Of a DNA stretch of 64,000 bases, positions 40,794 through 48,565 are shown one piece after another. The first letter of the stretch is position 1; every line of letters begins with the position of its first letter. The position numbers and the translations under genes are program-made. Under the pieces are notes generated by a model. The model made no database searches, was not told where the DNA came from, and saw only the letters and a program-made list of their open reading frames with translations. This DNA comes from Stenotrophomonas hibiscicola ATCC 19867. GTDB lineage: Bacteria; Pseudomonadota; Gammaproteobacteria; Xanthomonadales; Xanthomonadaceae. Where the stretch lies: positions 1 to 64,000 of the forward strand of contig NZ_KB907505.1 in assembly GCF_000382065.1 (NCBI RefSeq). Reading direction: 5' to 3'.

Positions 40794-40892
40794 TCCAGCG
40801 TATGCAATGAGCCGCTAGTATGCCGCGCCGACGCGGAGTTCACCCGCCCTTGACGATACTCGGGCCTCCAGACAACGCACGAGGTACACGCC

Positions 40893-41576
40893 ATGCGCCG
40901 TTCCCGCCTGTTGCTGCCTGCCCTGGGGCTTGCCCTGCTGACTGCCTGCCAGGGCCGTTCGCCGGAACCCGGCAAGGAGCCACCCGCCGGTGACGCGCCC
41001 AGCGCGGAGAAGGCCGCCGCCGACGGCAAGATGCGCTGGAGCGAGGCGGTGGTCTGGGATGGCGACCTCAACGCCTGCCGCCAGGGCGAGAACGCGGCCA
41101 CCCGGGATTGCCTTCGCGACGCGATGCGCGCCGGTGGCGCCAGTGCCGAGGCCATCACCGCCGCCGAGCAGTTGTCCACCGGCGGTGAGTTGGCCTATGT
41201 GACCGCGTGGCACGAGAACGAAGGACTGGGCATTGCCACGGTCGAGTATCCGTTCCGCGCCAACACCAATGAAGGTACCCGCCTGGTCGATGCCAGCGGC
41301 AAGCGCATCGATGTGGATGCCGTGCAGTTGGACGACACCTTGCGTGCCGACCCCACTGTGCAGGAACTGCTGAAGGCCAACCCGCAAGCCACGCCGTTCG
41401 CACCGGCGCAGTCGGCCGGCGCCTCGCCGTTGGAGAATGGTGGCATCCGCCTGCTGTACCGCACACCGCTGCGCGACTGCCACGCCTGCCCGGATGTCGG
41501 GCAGTTGCAGATCGCCTACGACTTCGACGCCAAGCGCAACTTCATCGGCCAGCAGGTGGTACCGGCAACGCCGTAA
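40893..41576 (+). CDS. Lipoprotein of unknown function
   Basis: The 227-residue product has a signal peptide with lipobox LLTAC (Cys near 19) and a proline-rich linker. A folded domain with paired cysteines (LNACRQ, RDCLRDAM, DCHACPD) follows and is probably disulfide-bonded. No known domain is recognised. It is divergent from the SDR gene across 99 bp. Confidence 0.7.
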   Translation: MRRSRLLLPALGLALLTACQGRSPEPGKEPPAGDAPSAEKAAADGKMRWSEAVVWDGDLNACRQGENAATRDCLRDAMRAGGASAEAITAAEQLSTGGELAYVTAWHENEGLGIATVEYPFRANTNEGTRLVDASGKRIDVDAVQLDDTLRADPTVQELLKANPQATPFAPAQSAGASPLENGGIRLLYRTPLRDCHACPDVGQLQIAYDFDAKRNFIGQQVVPATP

Positions 41577-41590
41577 GGCCACCGGCCTCT

Positions 41591-41646
41591 GTAGAGCCGA
41601 GCCATGCTCGGCTCATTGAATGCAGCCGAGCATGGCTCGGCTCTAC
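41591..41646. repeat. Inverted SMAG dimer
   Basis: GTAGAGCCGAGCCATGCTCGGCT and its reverse, ending CTCTAC, meet across about 10 bp in the 74-bp gap between convergent genes. Confidence 0.85.
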
Positions 41647-41650
41647 ATTT

Positions 41651-42013
41651 CTATTCCTGGTACAGCACTGCCACGCCATCACCACGGGCAAGCCGCTTCA
41701 CCTGATCCAACGTGTCCACCGCCATGACAGAGTACGTGACCTCCACGCCAGAGTGCAGGCGCCCCTCGGCAGAGTCCTGATCAATCGCCACTGATATCAG
41801 CTTGCGGATTCCGGCGAAACGATAAAGATACGCCCTACCGTCTTCACCCACCAGGCGGCCGGTCAGATCCTCATACCCGGAAGCAAGTGCTTCTGCATTC
41901 TCAAGAGCGTGTTCATCGTTGTCGGCACTGATCAGGTACACGTTCTCATGCACCAGGAACGATTCCTGCCCTTTGCTCTCGTAATAGAAAATGGCGTGTG
42001 CGCAGTACCACAT
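41651..42013 (-). CDS. DUF4288-like small protein
   Basis: The 120-residue product begins MWYCAHAIFYYESK, with VHENVYLISADNDEHALENAEALA, a layout that resembles DUF4288 proteins. Lower GC than its neighbours suggests recent arrival. Function is unknown. Only SMAG sequence and unassigned DNA lie in 42014-42170. Confidence 0.6.
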   Translation of the reverse strand: MWYCAHAIFYYESKGQESFLVHENVYLISADNDEHALENAEALASGYEDLTGRLVGEDGRAYLYRFAGIRKLISVAIDQDSAEGRLHSGVEVTYSVMAVDTLDQVKRLARGDGVAVLYQE

Positions 42014-42151
42014 GCATCACCTCAATGATTCCCTTGCGGGTTGTCCCTGGCTTGGATGTCGCGAGCCTTCTGCTGCCAGCGGAATCCACATTCATGCAGC
42101 ACTTGGCAATGAGCCGTTTAGCCGTTAAGCAGCCCGCGGATCACAAACCGC

Positions 42152-42174
42152 ATCCACGCATGGCGTGGATCTAC
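42152..42174. repeat. SMAG unit overlapping the DUF2867 stop
   Basis: CATCCACGCATGGCGTGGATCTAC is a reversed GTAGATCCACGCC unit. Its GTAG supplies the TAG stop of the adjacent minus-strand gene at 42171-42173. Confidence 0.85.
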
Positions 42175-42677
42175 CGGTACAACTGCACCTGCTTTTTCAA
42201 CAGATGCGGCACGATCAATCGATGCACCGGGGCAACCGGCAGCATGTACGCGCGCCCGAAGGCGTTATGCGTATGCACCACGGTCGCCACTTCCAGCACG
42301 TCGCCCTGCGACTGCAGCGCCAGCTGCACGCGAAGATGGCGGTCGTCGTCTTCCAGCACGATGGCATCGTCATCCATCGACTGCAGGGTGAAGATGCCGA
42401 GCCGCTGGCCGGGTTGAGGATCTTCAACAACCTGCACTGCACGCAACGAACCCAGATGCTTCATGCCCAGCAGGCGCATGCCGTGGTTGCGCAGCGCCAT
42501 CAGCCCATCGAACCAGCCGGGAATGGTCGCGGCCATGTCGCGGTAGGCCTGCAGGGCCGAGCGCCCATCGCGACGGGTCGTCGCCTGGCAGGTGTGCACG
42601 AAGTCGGCGCCAGCCAGCTGTGGGTGCAAGACGCTGCCCACACTCGGCGGGCTGGTCAACACCTGCACACGGCTCAC
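42171..42677 (-). CDS. DUF2867 family protein
   Basis: The 168-residue product has WFDGLMALRNHGMRLLGMK and HTHNAFGRAYMLPVAPVHR, typical of DUF2867. The family is related to the C-terminal part of some NAD-dependent epimerase-like proteins. The start is the GTG at 42675-42677, which overlaps the kinase stop (GTGA) and implies coupled translation. The stop comes from a SMAG repeat. Confidence 0.8.
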   Translation of the reverse strand: MSRVQVLTSPPSVGSVLHPQLAGADFVHTCQATTRRDGRSALQAYRDMAATIPGWFDGLMALRNHGMRLLGMKHLGSLRAVQVVEDPQPGQRLGIFTLQSMDDDAIVLEDDDRHLRVQLALQSQGDVLEVATVVHTHNAFGRAYMLPVAPVHRLIVPHLLKKQVQLYR

Positions 42678-43336
42678 GGCTTTGGCCCCTGCCCTTCGTT
42701 GTCTTCCCAATGCAGGATGCGGCGGGTGACGAAGCGGTAGACCGGCTTGCCGGTAGCAAACCACAGTTCGCGCACCCACGAGGTGCGCTTGAGCAACCGC
42801 TTCTCCACCGGCGTAAGCGATTCACGGCAGTACATGCGCTTGTGCTTGAGCAGGTGGCGCAGGTCCTCGCGCGCCAGCAGCCGCATCCAGCGCGAGCGCG
42901 GGTTGCCGATCACCGCCAGCTGGAAGTCGATCAGCGCCGGCCGTCCATCTTCAGTGACCAGCCAGTTGGCCTCCTTGGCCAGATCGTTGTGGGCCACGCC
43001 GTTGCGATGCAGCTGCTGCAGCAGCCGGCGCGCGGAACGGAACCAGGCCAGGTCGCCGCGCGGTGGGCGCTGGTACATGGCGTCGCCGGCCATGAAGCTG
43101 CGATCCAGGTGATGGCCATTCCAGGCCAGCAGCTGCGGCACATCGGCCATGCCGTGAATGTGCTGCAGCGCGCGGGCCTCGCGGCGGGCCAGCCACCATG
43201 CAGGCAGCCGCAACCACAGCGGCGTGGCGCCAAGATCACGGCGCACAAAGGGACCATCGGGCCCTTTCACAAGGAGGATCCGGCCGAAGCTGTCGGCCTT
43301 CAAAGCATGCGGTTGAGCGTCGGGCGTATGCGGCAT
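42674..43336 (-). CDS. RIO1-like serine/threonine kinase family protein
   Basis: The 220-residue protein has a compact kinase core. The catalytic loop is HNDLAKEANWLV, which matches the HxDLxxxN pattern of RIO-like and Kdo-kinase-like proteins. The metal-binding site is the D in ALIDFQLA. N-terminal lysine and glycine loop residues are less clear. The substrate could be a lipid or protein. It is divergent from the DedA-PAP2 gene and followed by the DUF2867 gene. Confidence 0.78.
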   Translation of the reverse strand: MPHTPDAQPHALKADSFGRILLVKGPDGPFVRRDLGATPLWLRLPAWWLARREARALQHIHGMADVPQLLAWNGHHLDRSFMAGDAMYQRPPRGDLAWFRSARRLLQQLHRNGVAHNDLAKEANWLVTEDGRPALIDFQLAVIGNPRSRWMRLLAREDLRHLLKHKRMYCRESLTPVEKRLLKRTSWVRELWFATGKPVYRFVTRRILHWEDNEGQGPKP

Positions 43337-43342
43337 GGGCCC

Positions 43343-43348
43343 ATTCTA
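43343..43348 (-). promoter_or_regulatory. -10 box placed for a leaderless kinase mRNA
   Basis: TAGAAT on the minus strand lies 6 nt before the ATG at 43336. With the plus-strand TATAAT at 43410, it forms a divergent pair. Confidence 0.4.
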
Positions 43349-43409
43349 GGCGATGGCACTGGTTGCAAACGGTCACCAAGCGGCTGGGAACCAGTCACCT
43401 TCACGCCCC

Positions 43410-43415
43410 TATAAT
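43410..43415 (+). promoter_or_regulatory. -10 box placed for a leaderless DedA-PAP2 mRNA
   Basis: A perfect TATAAT ends 6 nt before the ATG at 43422. No ribosome binding site can fit, so the mRNA is predicted to be leaderless. Confidence 0.55.
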
Positions 43416-43421
43416 CGGGCA

Positions 43422-45419
43422 ATGGACTCTTCATGGATCGACGCCACGCTTGCGTGGATTGCCGCTCACCCCGTGCTGGCGGGTGCCGTTATCTTCCTCA
43501 TCGCCTTCTGCGATGCGGTGATCATTCTTGGCGCCATCGTGCCGGCGCTGCCACTGCTGTTCGCGGTGGGCGTGTTCATTGGCCTGGGCCAGATCTCCGG
43601 GCCGTACGCGGTGGCGGCTGCGGCATTGGGTGCGTTTGCCGGCGATGGCATCAGTTACTGGATCGGCCGCCGCTGGGGCGACCGCCTGCGCGGCGTGTGG
43701 CCGTTCAGCCGTTACCCGCAGCTGCTCGACCGCGGCGAAAACCTGTTCCGCCGCAACGCGTTCAAGAGCATTCTGGTGGCACGCTACGTCGGCGCGATCC
43801 GGCCATTCGTGCCCGCCATCGCAGGCATGATGAAGATGCCAGCCAGCCGCTATGTACAGGCCAGTGGTATCGCCAGCATTTCATGGGCGGTCCTGTTCCT
43901 GGCCCCCGGCTGGATTCTTGGCGAGGCCTATGACGCGGTGGCCGCGGTGGCCGGTCGGCTGGTGGTGGTGGTCGGCCTGCTGGCGGTGATCCTCGGCCTG
44001 GTCTGGGCCATCGTGCTGTACGGCTACCGCTGGTCGGCCGCGCGCATGGACAACTGGTTGGCACGCCTGCTGAACTGGTCCAACCGCCACCCCACGCTGG
44101 GCCGCTATACCGTCGGCGTGCTTGATCCCAAGCGCCGTGAATCGGTGCCGCTGGCGATGCTGGCGTTGATGCTGCTGGTACTGGGCTGGGGCTGGTTCGC
44201 ATTGTTGACCGTGGTGGTCGCGCACGGCGAGCCGCTGGCGATCGACCTGCTGGTGCACCAGGCCATGCTGGCGCTGCGTAACCCGCTGGCCGATTACCCG
44301 ATGGCCGCGCTGGCGTCGCTGGGCGCCTGGCAGGTTCTGCTGCCGGCCACCGCTGCAGCGATGGGCTACCTGGTCTGGCGCCGGCGCTGGATGGCGGCCG
44401 CGCACTGGCTGGCCGCGCTGGCGTTCGGCCTGGCGCTGACCATGCTGCTCGGCGCTACCGTCGATGTGGTGCGCCCGGTCGACGCCAGCAGCGGCTTCGG
44501 CTTCCCGTCGGTGTCGGTGACGATGGCCACTATCACCTTCGGCTTCTTCGCGGTGCTGATCGCCCGCGAGATGCCCGGCCGTACCCGCGTCTGGCCGTAC
44601 CTGGTGTCGGGCATCGTGGTCAGCCTGATCGGCTTCTCGCGCCTGTACCTGGGTGCGCATTGGCTGAGCGACGTGATCGGCGGCATGCTGTTCGGCACGT
44701 TCTGGCTGCTGGTGCTGGGCATCGCCTACCGCCGCCGCTTCAACCGCTCGTTCTGGGTGAAACCGGTGGCATGGCTGTTCTATGGCGTGTTCGCCGTGGC
44801 GGCGATGTGGTACGCGCCGCGCCACATCCCGGTGAAGCTGGAACGCTTCGAGCCGACCCTGCCGGCCCCGCAGGCAATGGACACGCAGGCCTGGTGGCAG
44901 CACGACTGGGCCACGCTGCCGGCGCGCCGCAACGAGTTCGACGACGACCAGCGCTGGCCGCTGGACGTGCAGGTGGCCGGTCCGTTGGCACCGCTGCAGG
45001 CGCAACTGGAAGCGCGCGGCTGGAAGCGACAGGAGCAGGCTGGCTGGCAGCAGGCGCTGCTGATGCTGGACAAGAACACCGGCGCCGATGACCTGCCGGT
45101 GCTGCCGGCGACGCTGGACACCCGCGTGGAAGCGCTGTTGATGGTGCGCCAGGGTGCACATCGCGATGAGCGCTACGTACTGCGCCTGTGGCCAGCCCCT
45201 GCACAGTTGCAGCCGGGCAATACGCCACTGTGGCTGGGCAGTGCGCAGACCCTGCGCTACCAGCGCCATTTCGAATGGATCGGCATGTGGCATCCACTGC
45301 GCGGCGTCGACCCGGCATTGAACGCGGTGAAGGACGCCGTGCAGGACCTGCCGCAGCGCGAGGATGTGCACAGCGAAACCGGGTTGCCGGTGCTGCGGTT
45401 GAAGACCACCACGCGCTGA
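43422..45419 (+). CDS. DedA-PAP2 family-LssY-like membrane fusion protein
   Basis: The 665-residue protein joins three parts. Residues 1-190 are a DedA/SNARE-associated domain with LGAIVPALPLLFAVGVFIG and FVPAIAGM. Residues about 240-455 form a PAP2-like multispan region. Residues about 470-665 are an LssY-C-like soluble domain. In the PAP2 region the third motif SRLYLGAHWLSD is intact. The second motif reads FPSVSVTM instead of FPSGH, so Gly and the catalytic His are replaced, and no Lys precedes RP as in the first motif. Phosphatase activity is therefore doubtful. About a dozen membrane segments are expected. Confidence 0.85.
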   Translation: MDSSWIDATLAWIAAHPVLAGAVIFLIAFCDAVIILGAIVPALPLLFAVGVFIGLGQISGPYAVAAAALGAFAGDGISYWIGRRWGDRLRGVWPFSRYPQLLDRGENLFRRNAFKSILVARYVGAIRPFVPAIAGMMKMPASRYVQASGIASISWAVLFLAPGWILGEAYDAVAAVAGRLVVVVGLLAVILGLVWAIVLYGYRWSAARMDNWLARLLNWSNRHPTLGRYTVGVLDPKRRESVPLAMLALMLLVLGWGWFALLTVVVAHGEPLAIDLLVHQAMLALRNPLADYPMAALASLGAWQVLLPATAAAMGYLVWRRRWMAAAHWLAALAFGLALTMLLGATVDVVRPVDASSGFGFPSVSVTMATITFGFFAVLIAREMPGRTRVWPYLVSGIVVSLIGFSRLYLGAHWLSDVIGGMLFGTFWLLVLGIAYRRRFNRSFWVKPVAWLFYGVFAVAAMWYAPRHIPVKLERFEPTLPAPQAMDTQAWWQHDWATLPARRNEFDDDQRWPLDVQVAGPLAPLQAQLEARGWKRQEQAGWQQALLMLDKNTGADDLPVLPATLDTRVEALLMVRQGAHRDERYVLRLWPAPAQLQPGNTPLWLGSAQTLRYQRHFEWIGMWHPLRGVDPALNAVKDAVQDLPQREDVHSETGLPVLRLKTTTR

Positions 45420-45445
45420 CCGGCACCGGCACGCAGCCACCCACT

Positions 45446-45537
45446 GTAGAGCCGAGCCCATGCTCGGCTGCCTTCGCGGGAACCATCAAGCCGAGCATAG
45501 GCTCGGCTCTACAGTAGATCCACGCCATGCGTGGATG
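45446..45537. repeat. Three SMAG units
   Basis: An inverted GTAGAGCCGAGCC dimer is followed by a GTAGATCCACGCC unit, the same array as at 10-102. Confidence 0.85.
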
Positions 45538-45594
45538 GCATTCCCCGCATACCCCAGCGTGTGCACCAGGGCGCACACCACCCGGGGCAGGCTG

Positions 45595-46173
45595 TTACGG
45601 CATCCAGCCCAGCAACTGCTGCAAACGCTGGTGCGGGTCGTCCAACTGCAGCAGCTGCAACCGCTGCTGCTCGCTCAGCGGCAGCAGCTCGGCCAGCCGC
45701 CAGCCGACCCAGCTGGCCTGGTCCAGCAACGCCGGGTTGGCCGGTGCATAGGCCTCGCCGGCCTGTTCGATGATGTGCCCCAGCACCGTGGCCAGCAGGG
45801 CATGCTGCGGCCGCAGTTCGTCGTCTGGGTCTTCATCGCACCAGCGCACGTCGGCTACCACCAGCCCGTTGTCACGCACGCGCGTGCGCTCGACATGGAA
45901 ACGGCGGGTGCCGCGCAGGCGCAACTGCAGCACGCCGTCGGCGCCAACATCGAAGTCTTCGATGCGCACCTGCACGCCGTAGGCGGCCGGCGTTGCCGGG
46001 GCTCCCACTTCCTGGCCATCCAGGATCAGGCAGACACCGAAGCCCTCACCACTGCGGCCGCTGTCGCGGACCAGGTCCAGGTAACGGCGTTCGAACACGC
46101 GCAGGCCCACCGTCGCACCCGGTACCAGCGTGGTGTGCAGCGGAAACAGCGGCAGTGAACCGTCGACGCTCAT
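45595..46173 (-). CDS. LON peptidase substrate-binding domain protein
   Basis: The 192-residue protein is a free-standing LON N-terminal domain, with LPLFPLHTTLVPGATVGLRVFE and RYLDLVRDSG near the start. No ATPase or protease part is present. It overlaps mpl by 4 bp (ATGA), so it is made with it. Its function is unknown. Confidence 0.87.
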   Translation of the reverse strand: MSVDGSLPLFPLHTTLVPGATVGLRVFERRYLDLVRDSGRSGEGFGVCLILDGQEVGAPATPAAYGVQVRIEDFDVGADGVLQLRLRGTRRFHVERTRVRDNGLVVADVRWCDEDPDDELRPQHALLATVLGHIIEQAGEAYAPANPALLDQASWVGWRLAELLPLSEQQRLQLLQLDDPHQRLQQLLGWMP

Positions 46174-47534
46174 CGGGCCTGCAGCGCGGCAAGGAAGCGG
46201 CGCGGTGCGCCGTCGAAGCCCCCATTGGACATGAACACCACGTGGTCGCCGCTACGCGCGCTGGCCTGCAGCTGCGCCAGCAGCGCGTCGGTATCGGGCA
46301 CCGCGTGCGCTTCGCCGCGCACCGCGGCGATCACCGCGGCCGCATCCCAGGCCAGTTCCGGGCGATGCAGGAACACCACCTCGTCAGCCAACGCCAGCGA
46401 CGGGGCCAGCGCCTGCGCGTGTGCGCCCAGCCGCATCGAATTGCTGCGCGGCTCCATCGCGACCACGATGCGCGCATCGCCCACCTTGGCGCGCAGCCCT
46501 TCCAGCGTGGTGGCGATTGCGGTCGGGTGGTGGGCGAAATCGTCGTAGACGGTGATGCCCTCATGGCTGCCGATCACTTCCATGCGGCGCTTGACGCTGC
46601 GGAAGCGCGCCAGCGCCGGGATCACCTCGGCCGGCGCAACACCCACCGCATGTGCGGCTGCCAGCGCCGCCAGGCCGTTGAGCACGTTGTGGCGGCCCAG
46701 CAACGACCACTGCACATCACCCAGTGCCTGCCCGCGGTGGTGCACGCGGAACGCGCTGCCATCGGCAGCCAGCAGTTCCGCATGCCACTCCAGCGATGGA
46801 TCGAAGCCGAAGCGCTCAACCGGGGTCCAGCAGCCCATCGCCAGCACTTCGGCCAGATGCGGGTCCTCGCCGTTGACGATCAGCCGGCCACGCGCCGGCA
46901 CCGTGCGCACCAGGTGATGGAACTGGCGCTGGATCGCGGCCACGTCCGGGAAGATGTCGGCGTGGTCGTATTCGAGGTTGTTGAGGATGGCCACCAGCGG
47001 CCGGTAGTGCACGAACTTGCTGCGCTTGTCGAAGAAGGCGGTGTCGTACTCGTCGGCCTCGACCACGAACTCGCGGCCCTGGCCCAGGCGGGCGGAGACG
47101 CCGAAATCCTCGGCGACGCCGCCGATCAGGAAACCGGGAGAACGACCGGCGCTTTCCAGCAGCCAGGTGAGGATGGTGGTGGTGGTGGTCTTGCCATGGG
47201 TACCGGCCACGGCCAGCGTGTCGCGGCCCGGCAGCACCTGTTCGGACAGCCACTGGGCACCGGAAATGTAGCGCTGGCCGGCGTCGAGCACGGCCTCAAC
47301 GGCGGCATTGCCGCGCGAGAGTGCGTTGCCGATCACCACCTCGTCGGTGCCCGGTGGCACGCTGTCGGCGCGGTAGCCCTGGTCCAGGGTGATACCCAGC
47401 TGCTCGAGCTGGGTCGACATCGGCGGATAGATGGCCTGGTCGCTGCCACTGACCGTATGGCCCAGTTCCCGCGCCAGGGCGGCCACGCCGCCCATGAAGG
47501 TGCCGGCGATTGCAAGGATATGTACGCTGCTCAT
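46170..47534 (-). CDS. mpl: UDP-MurNAc:L-Ala-gamma-D-Glu-mDAP ligase
   Basis: Mpl recycles cell wall by ligating the recovered tripeptide to UDP-MurNAc. The 454-residue Mur ligase has HILAIAGTFMGGVAALARELG, the P-loop GTHGKTTTT, EADEYDTAFFDKRSKFVHY and the C-terminal VYDDFAHHPTAI. The ATG at 47532-47534 was chosen over a longer frame because it matches the family start. A CACAAT box lies 8 nt upstream on the minus strand. Confidence 0.95.
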   Translation of the reverse strand: MSSVHILAIAGTFMGGVAALARELGHTVSGSDQAIYPPMSTQLEQLGITLDQGYRADSVPPGTDEVVIGNALSRGNAAVEAVLDAGQRYISGAQWLSEQVLPGRDTLAVAGTHGKTTTTTILTWLLESAGRSPGFLIGGVAEDFGVSARLGQGREFVVEADEYDTAFFDKRSKFVHYRPLVAILNNLEYDHADIFPDVAAIQRQFHHLVRTVPARGRLIVNGEDPHLAEVLAMGCWTPVERFGFDPSLEWHAELLAADGSAFRVHHRGQALGDVQWSLLGRHNVLNGLAALAAAHAVGVAPAEVIPALARFRSVKRRMEVIGSHEGITVYDDFAHHPTAIATTLEGLRAKVGDARIVVAMEPRSNSMRLGAHAQALAPSLALADEVVFLHRPELAWDAAAVIAAVRGEAHAVPDTDALLAQLQASARSGDHVVFMSNGGFDGAPRRFLAALQAR

Positions 47535-47589
47535 GACCGAGGATTGTGACCGATGACGGCTGTATAGGGCCAATGTCCGATCCGGGGTA

Positions 47590-47826
47590 AGACAAGTCCT
47601 ACACAGGATGTGAGGAAACTCCAATCATCTGTCAGGGAAATCCCGATAGCGATGTTCTGTGAACCCGGACACAATTCGAACTGCCAGCCGCAGTACCCGA
47701 ACCGGTCCTACTCCCCAAGAGGCCATCCCCAAGGGAGCTCATGCTGCGGGGCCCTGAGCAAGCCCTCTGCTGGCGCCTATCAAACGACACAGGCCTGATC
47801 CTCACGGACCAGGCCTGTGTTTTTTT
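47590..47826 (+). ncRNA. Candidate small RNA between mpl and adk
   Basis: A strong plus-strand terminator at 47787-47826 has no plus-strand gene before it. The 250 bases upstream carry no convincing reading frame. They hold several small hairpins: a CACA-GGA-UGUG hairpin at 47602-47612, flanked by CCT/AGG, GAGGAAACTC at 47612-47621, and C-rich loops (CTCCCC, ATCCCC) at about 47710-47735. This fits a free-standing sRNA. The 5' end is approximate because no convincing promoter was found. Confidence 0.5.
47787..47826 (+). terminator. Strong intrinsic terminator
   Basis: An 11-bp perfect stem (ACACAGGCCTG/CAGGCCTGTGT) and 12-nt loop are followed by T7. On the minus strand the T tract is poor, so it mainly ends plus-strand transcripts. 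Confidence 0.85.
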
Positions 47827-47865
47827 CTGCGCCCGTGCGGCCGGCAGCACGCCGGCCCCGCCGGG

Positions 47866-48429
47866 TCAGGCGTTGATCGCCGCCAGGATGCGGGCTTCGA
47901 TCTCGTCCAGCTCACCGACGCCGTCAACCCGGGCCAGGGTGCCGCGGCCAGCGTAGAAGTCCACCACCGGGGCGGTCTGCTCGTTGTAGACCTGCAGGCG
48001 CTGGCGCACCGCTTCCGGGTTGTCATCGGCGCGGCCCTGCTCCTTGGCGCGGCCGGCGATGCGGTCCACCAGCAGTTCGGTGGGCACGTCCAGCTGCACC
48101 ACCGCGTCCAGCGGCTGGCCGATCTTGGCCAGCAGGCCGTCCATCGCATTGGCCTGGGCCACGTTGCGCGGGTAGCCATCGAGGATGAAGCCCTTGGCGA
48201 CATCAGCCTGGGTCAGGCGCGACTCCAGCATGCCCAGCAGGATGTCGTCCGACACCAGGTTGCCGGCATCCATCACCGTCTTGGCCTGCTTGCCCAGTTC
48301 CGTGCCCGCGGCGATTTCCGCGCGCAGCATGTCACCGGTCGAAATGTGGGCGATCCCCAGCTTTTCCTTCAGGCGCGTCGCCTGTGTCCCCTTGCCCGAA
48401 CCGGGCGGTCCCAACAGAACCAATCGCAT
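47866..48429 (-). CDS. adk: Adenylate kinase
   Basis: Adk balances AMP, ADP and ATP. The 187-residue short form has the P-loop GPPGSGKGT near residue 7, TGDMLRAEIAAGTELG, FILDGYPRN and RADDNPEAVRQRL. The LID is short, as usual in this group. It is divergent from pfp. Confidence 0.97.
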   Translation of the reverse strand: MRLVLLGPPGSGKGTQATRLKEKLGIAHISTGDMLRAEIAAGTELGKQAKTVMDAGNLVSDDILLGMLESRLTQADVAKGFILDGYPRNVAQANAMDGLLAKIGQPLDAVVQLDVPTELLVDRIAGRAKEQGRADDNPEAVRQRLQVYNEQTAPVVDFYAGRGTLARVDGVGELDEIEARILAAINA

Positions 48430-48565
48430 TGACCTGACTCCAACGTGTTGAAAACAAAGAAGGTTCGCGTCCCGGACGGGCCGGTATCGCTGCACCGCAA
48501 TAGCGCCACTTTACCGCATCCGGGTAATGTCCCTGCAATGTCCTTTCCCCCGAGCAGGTAGACGC

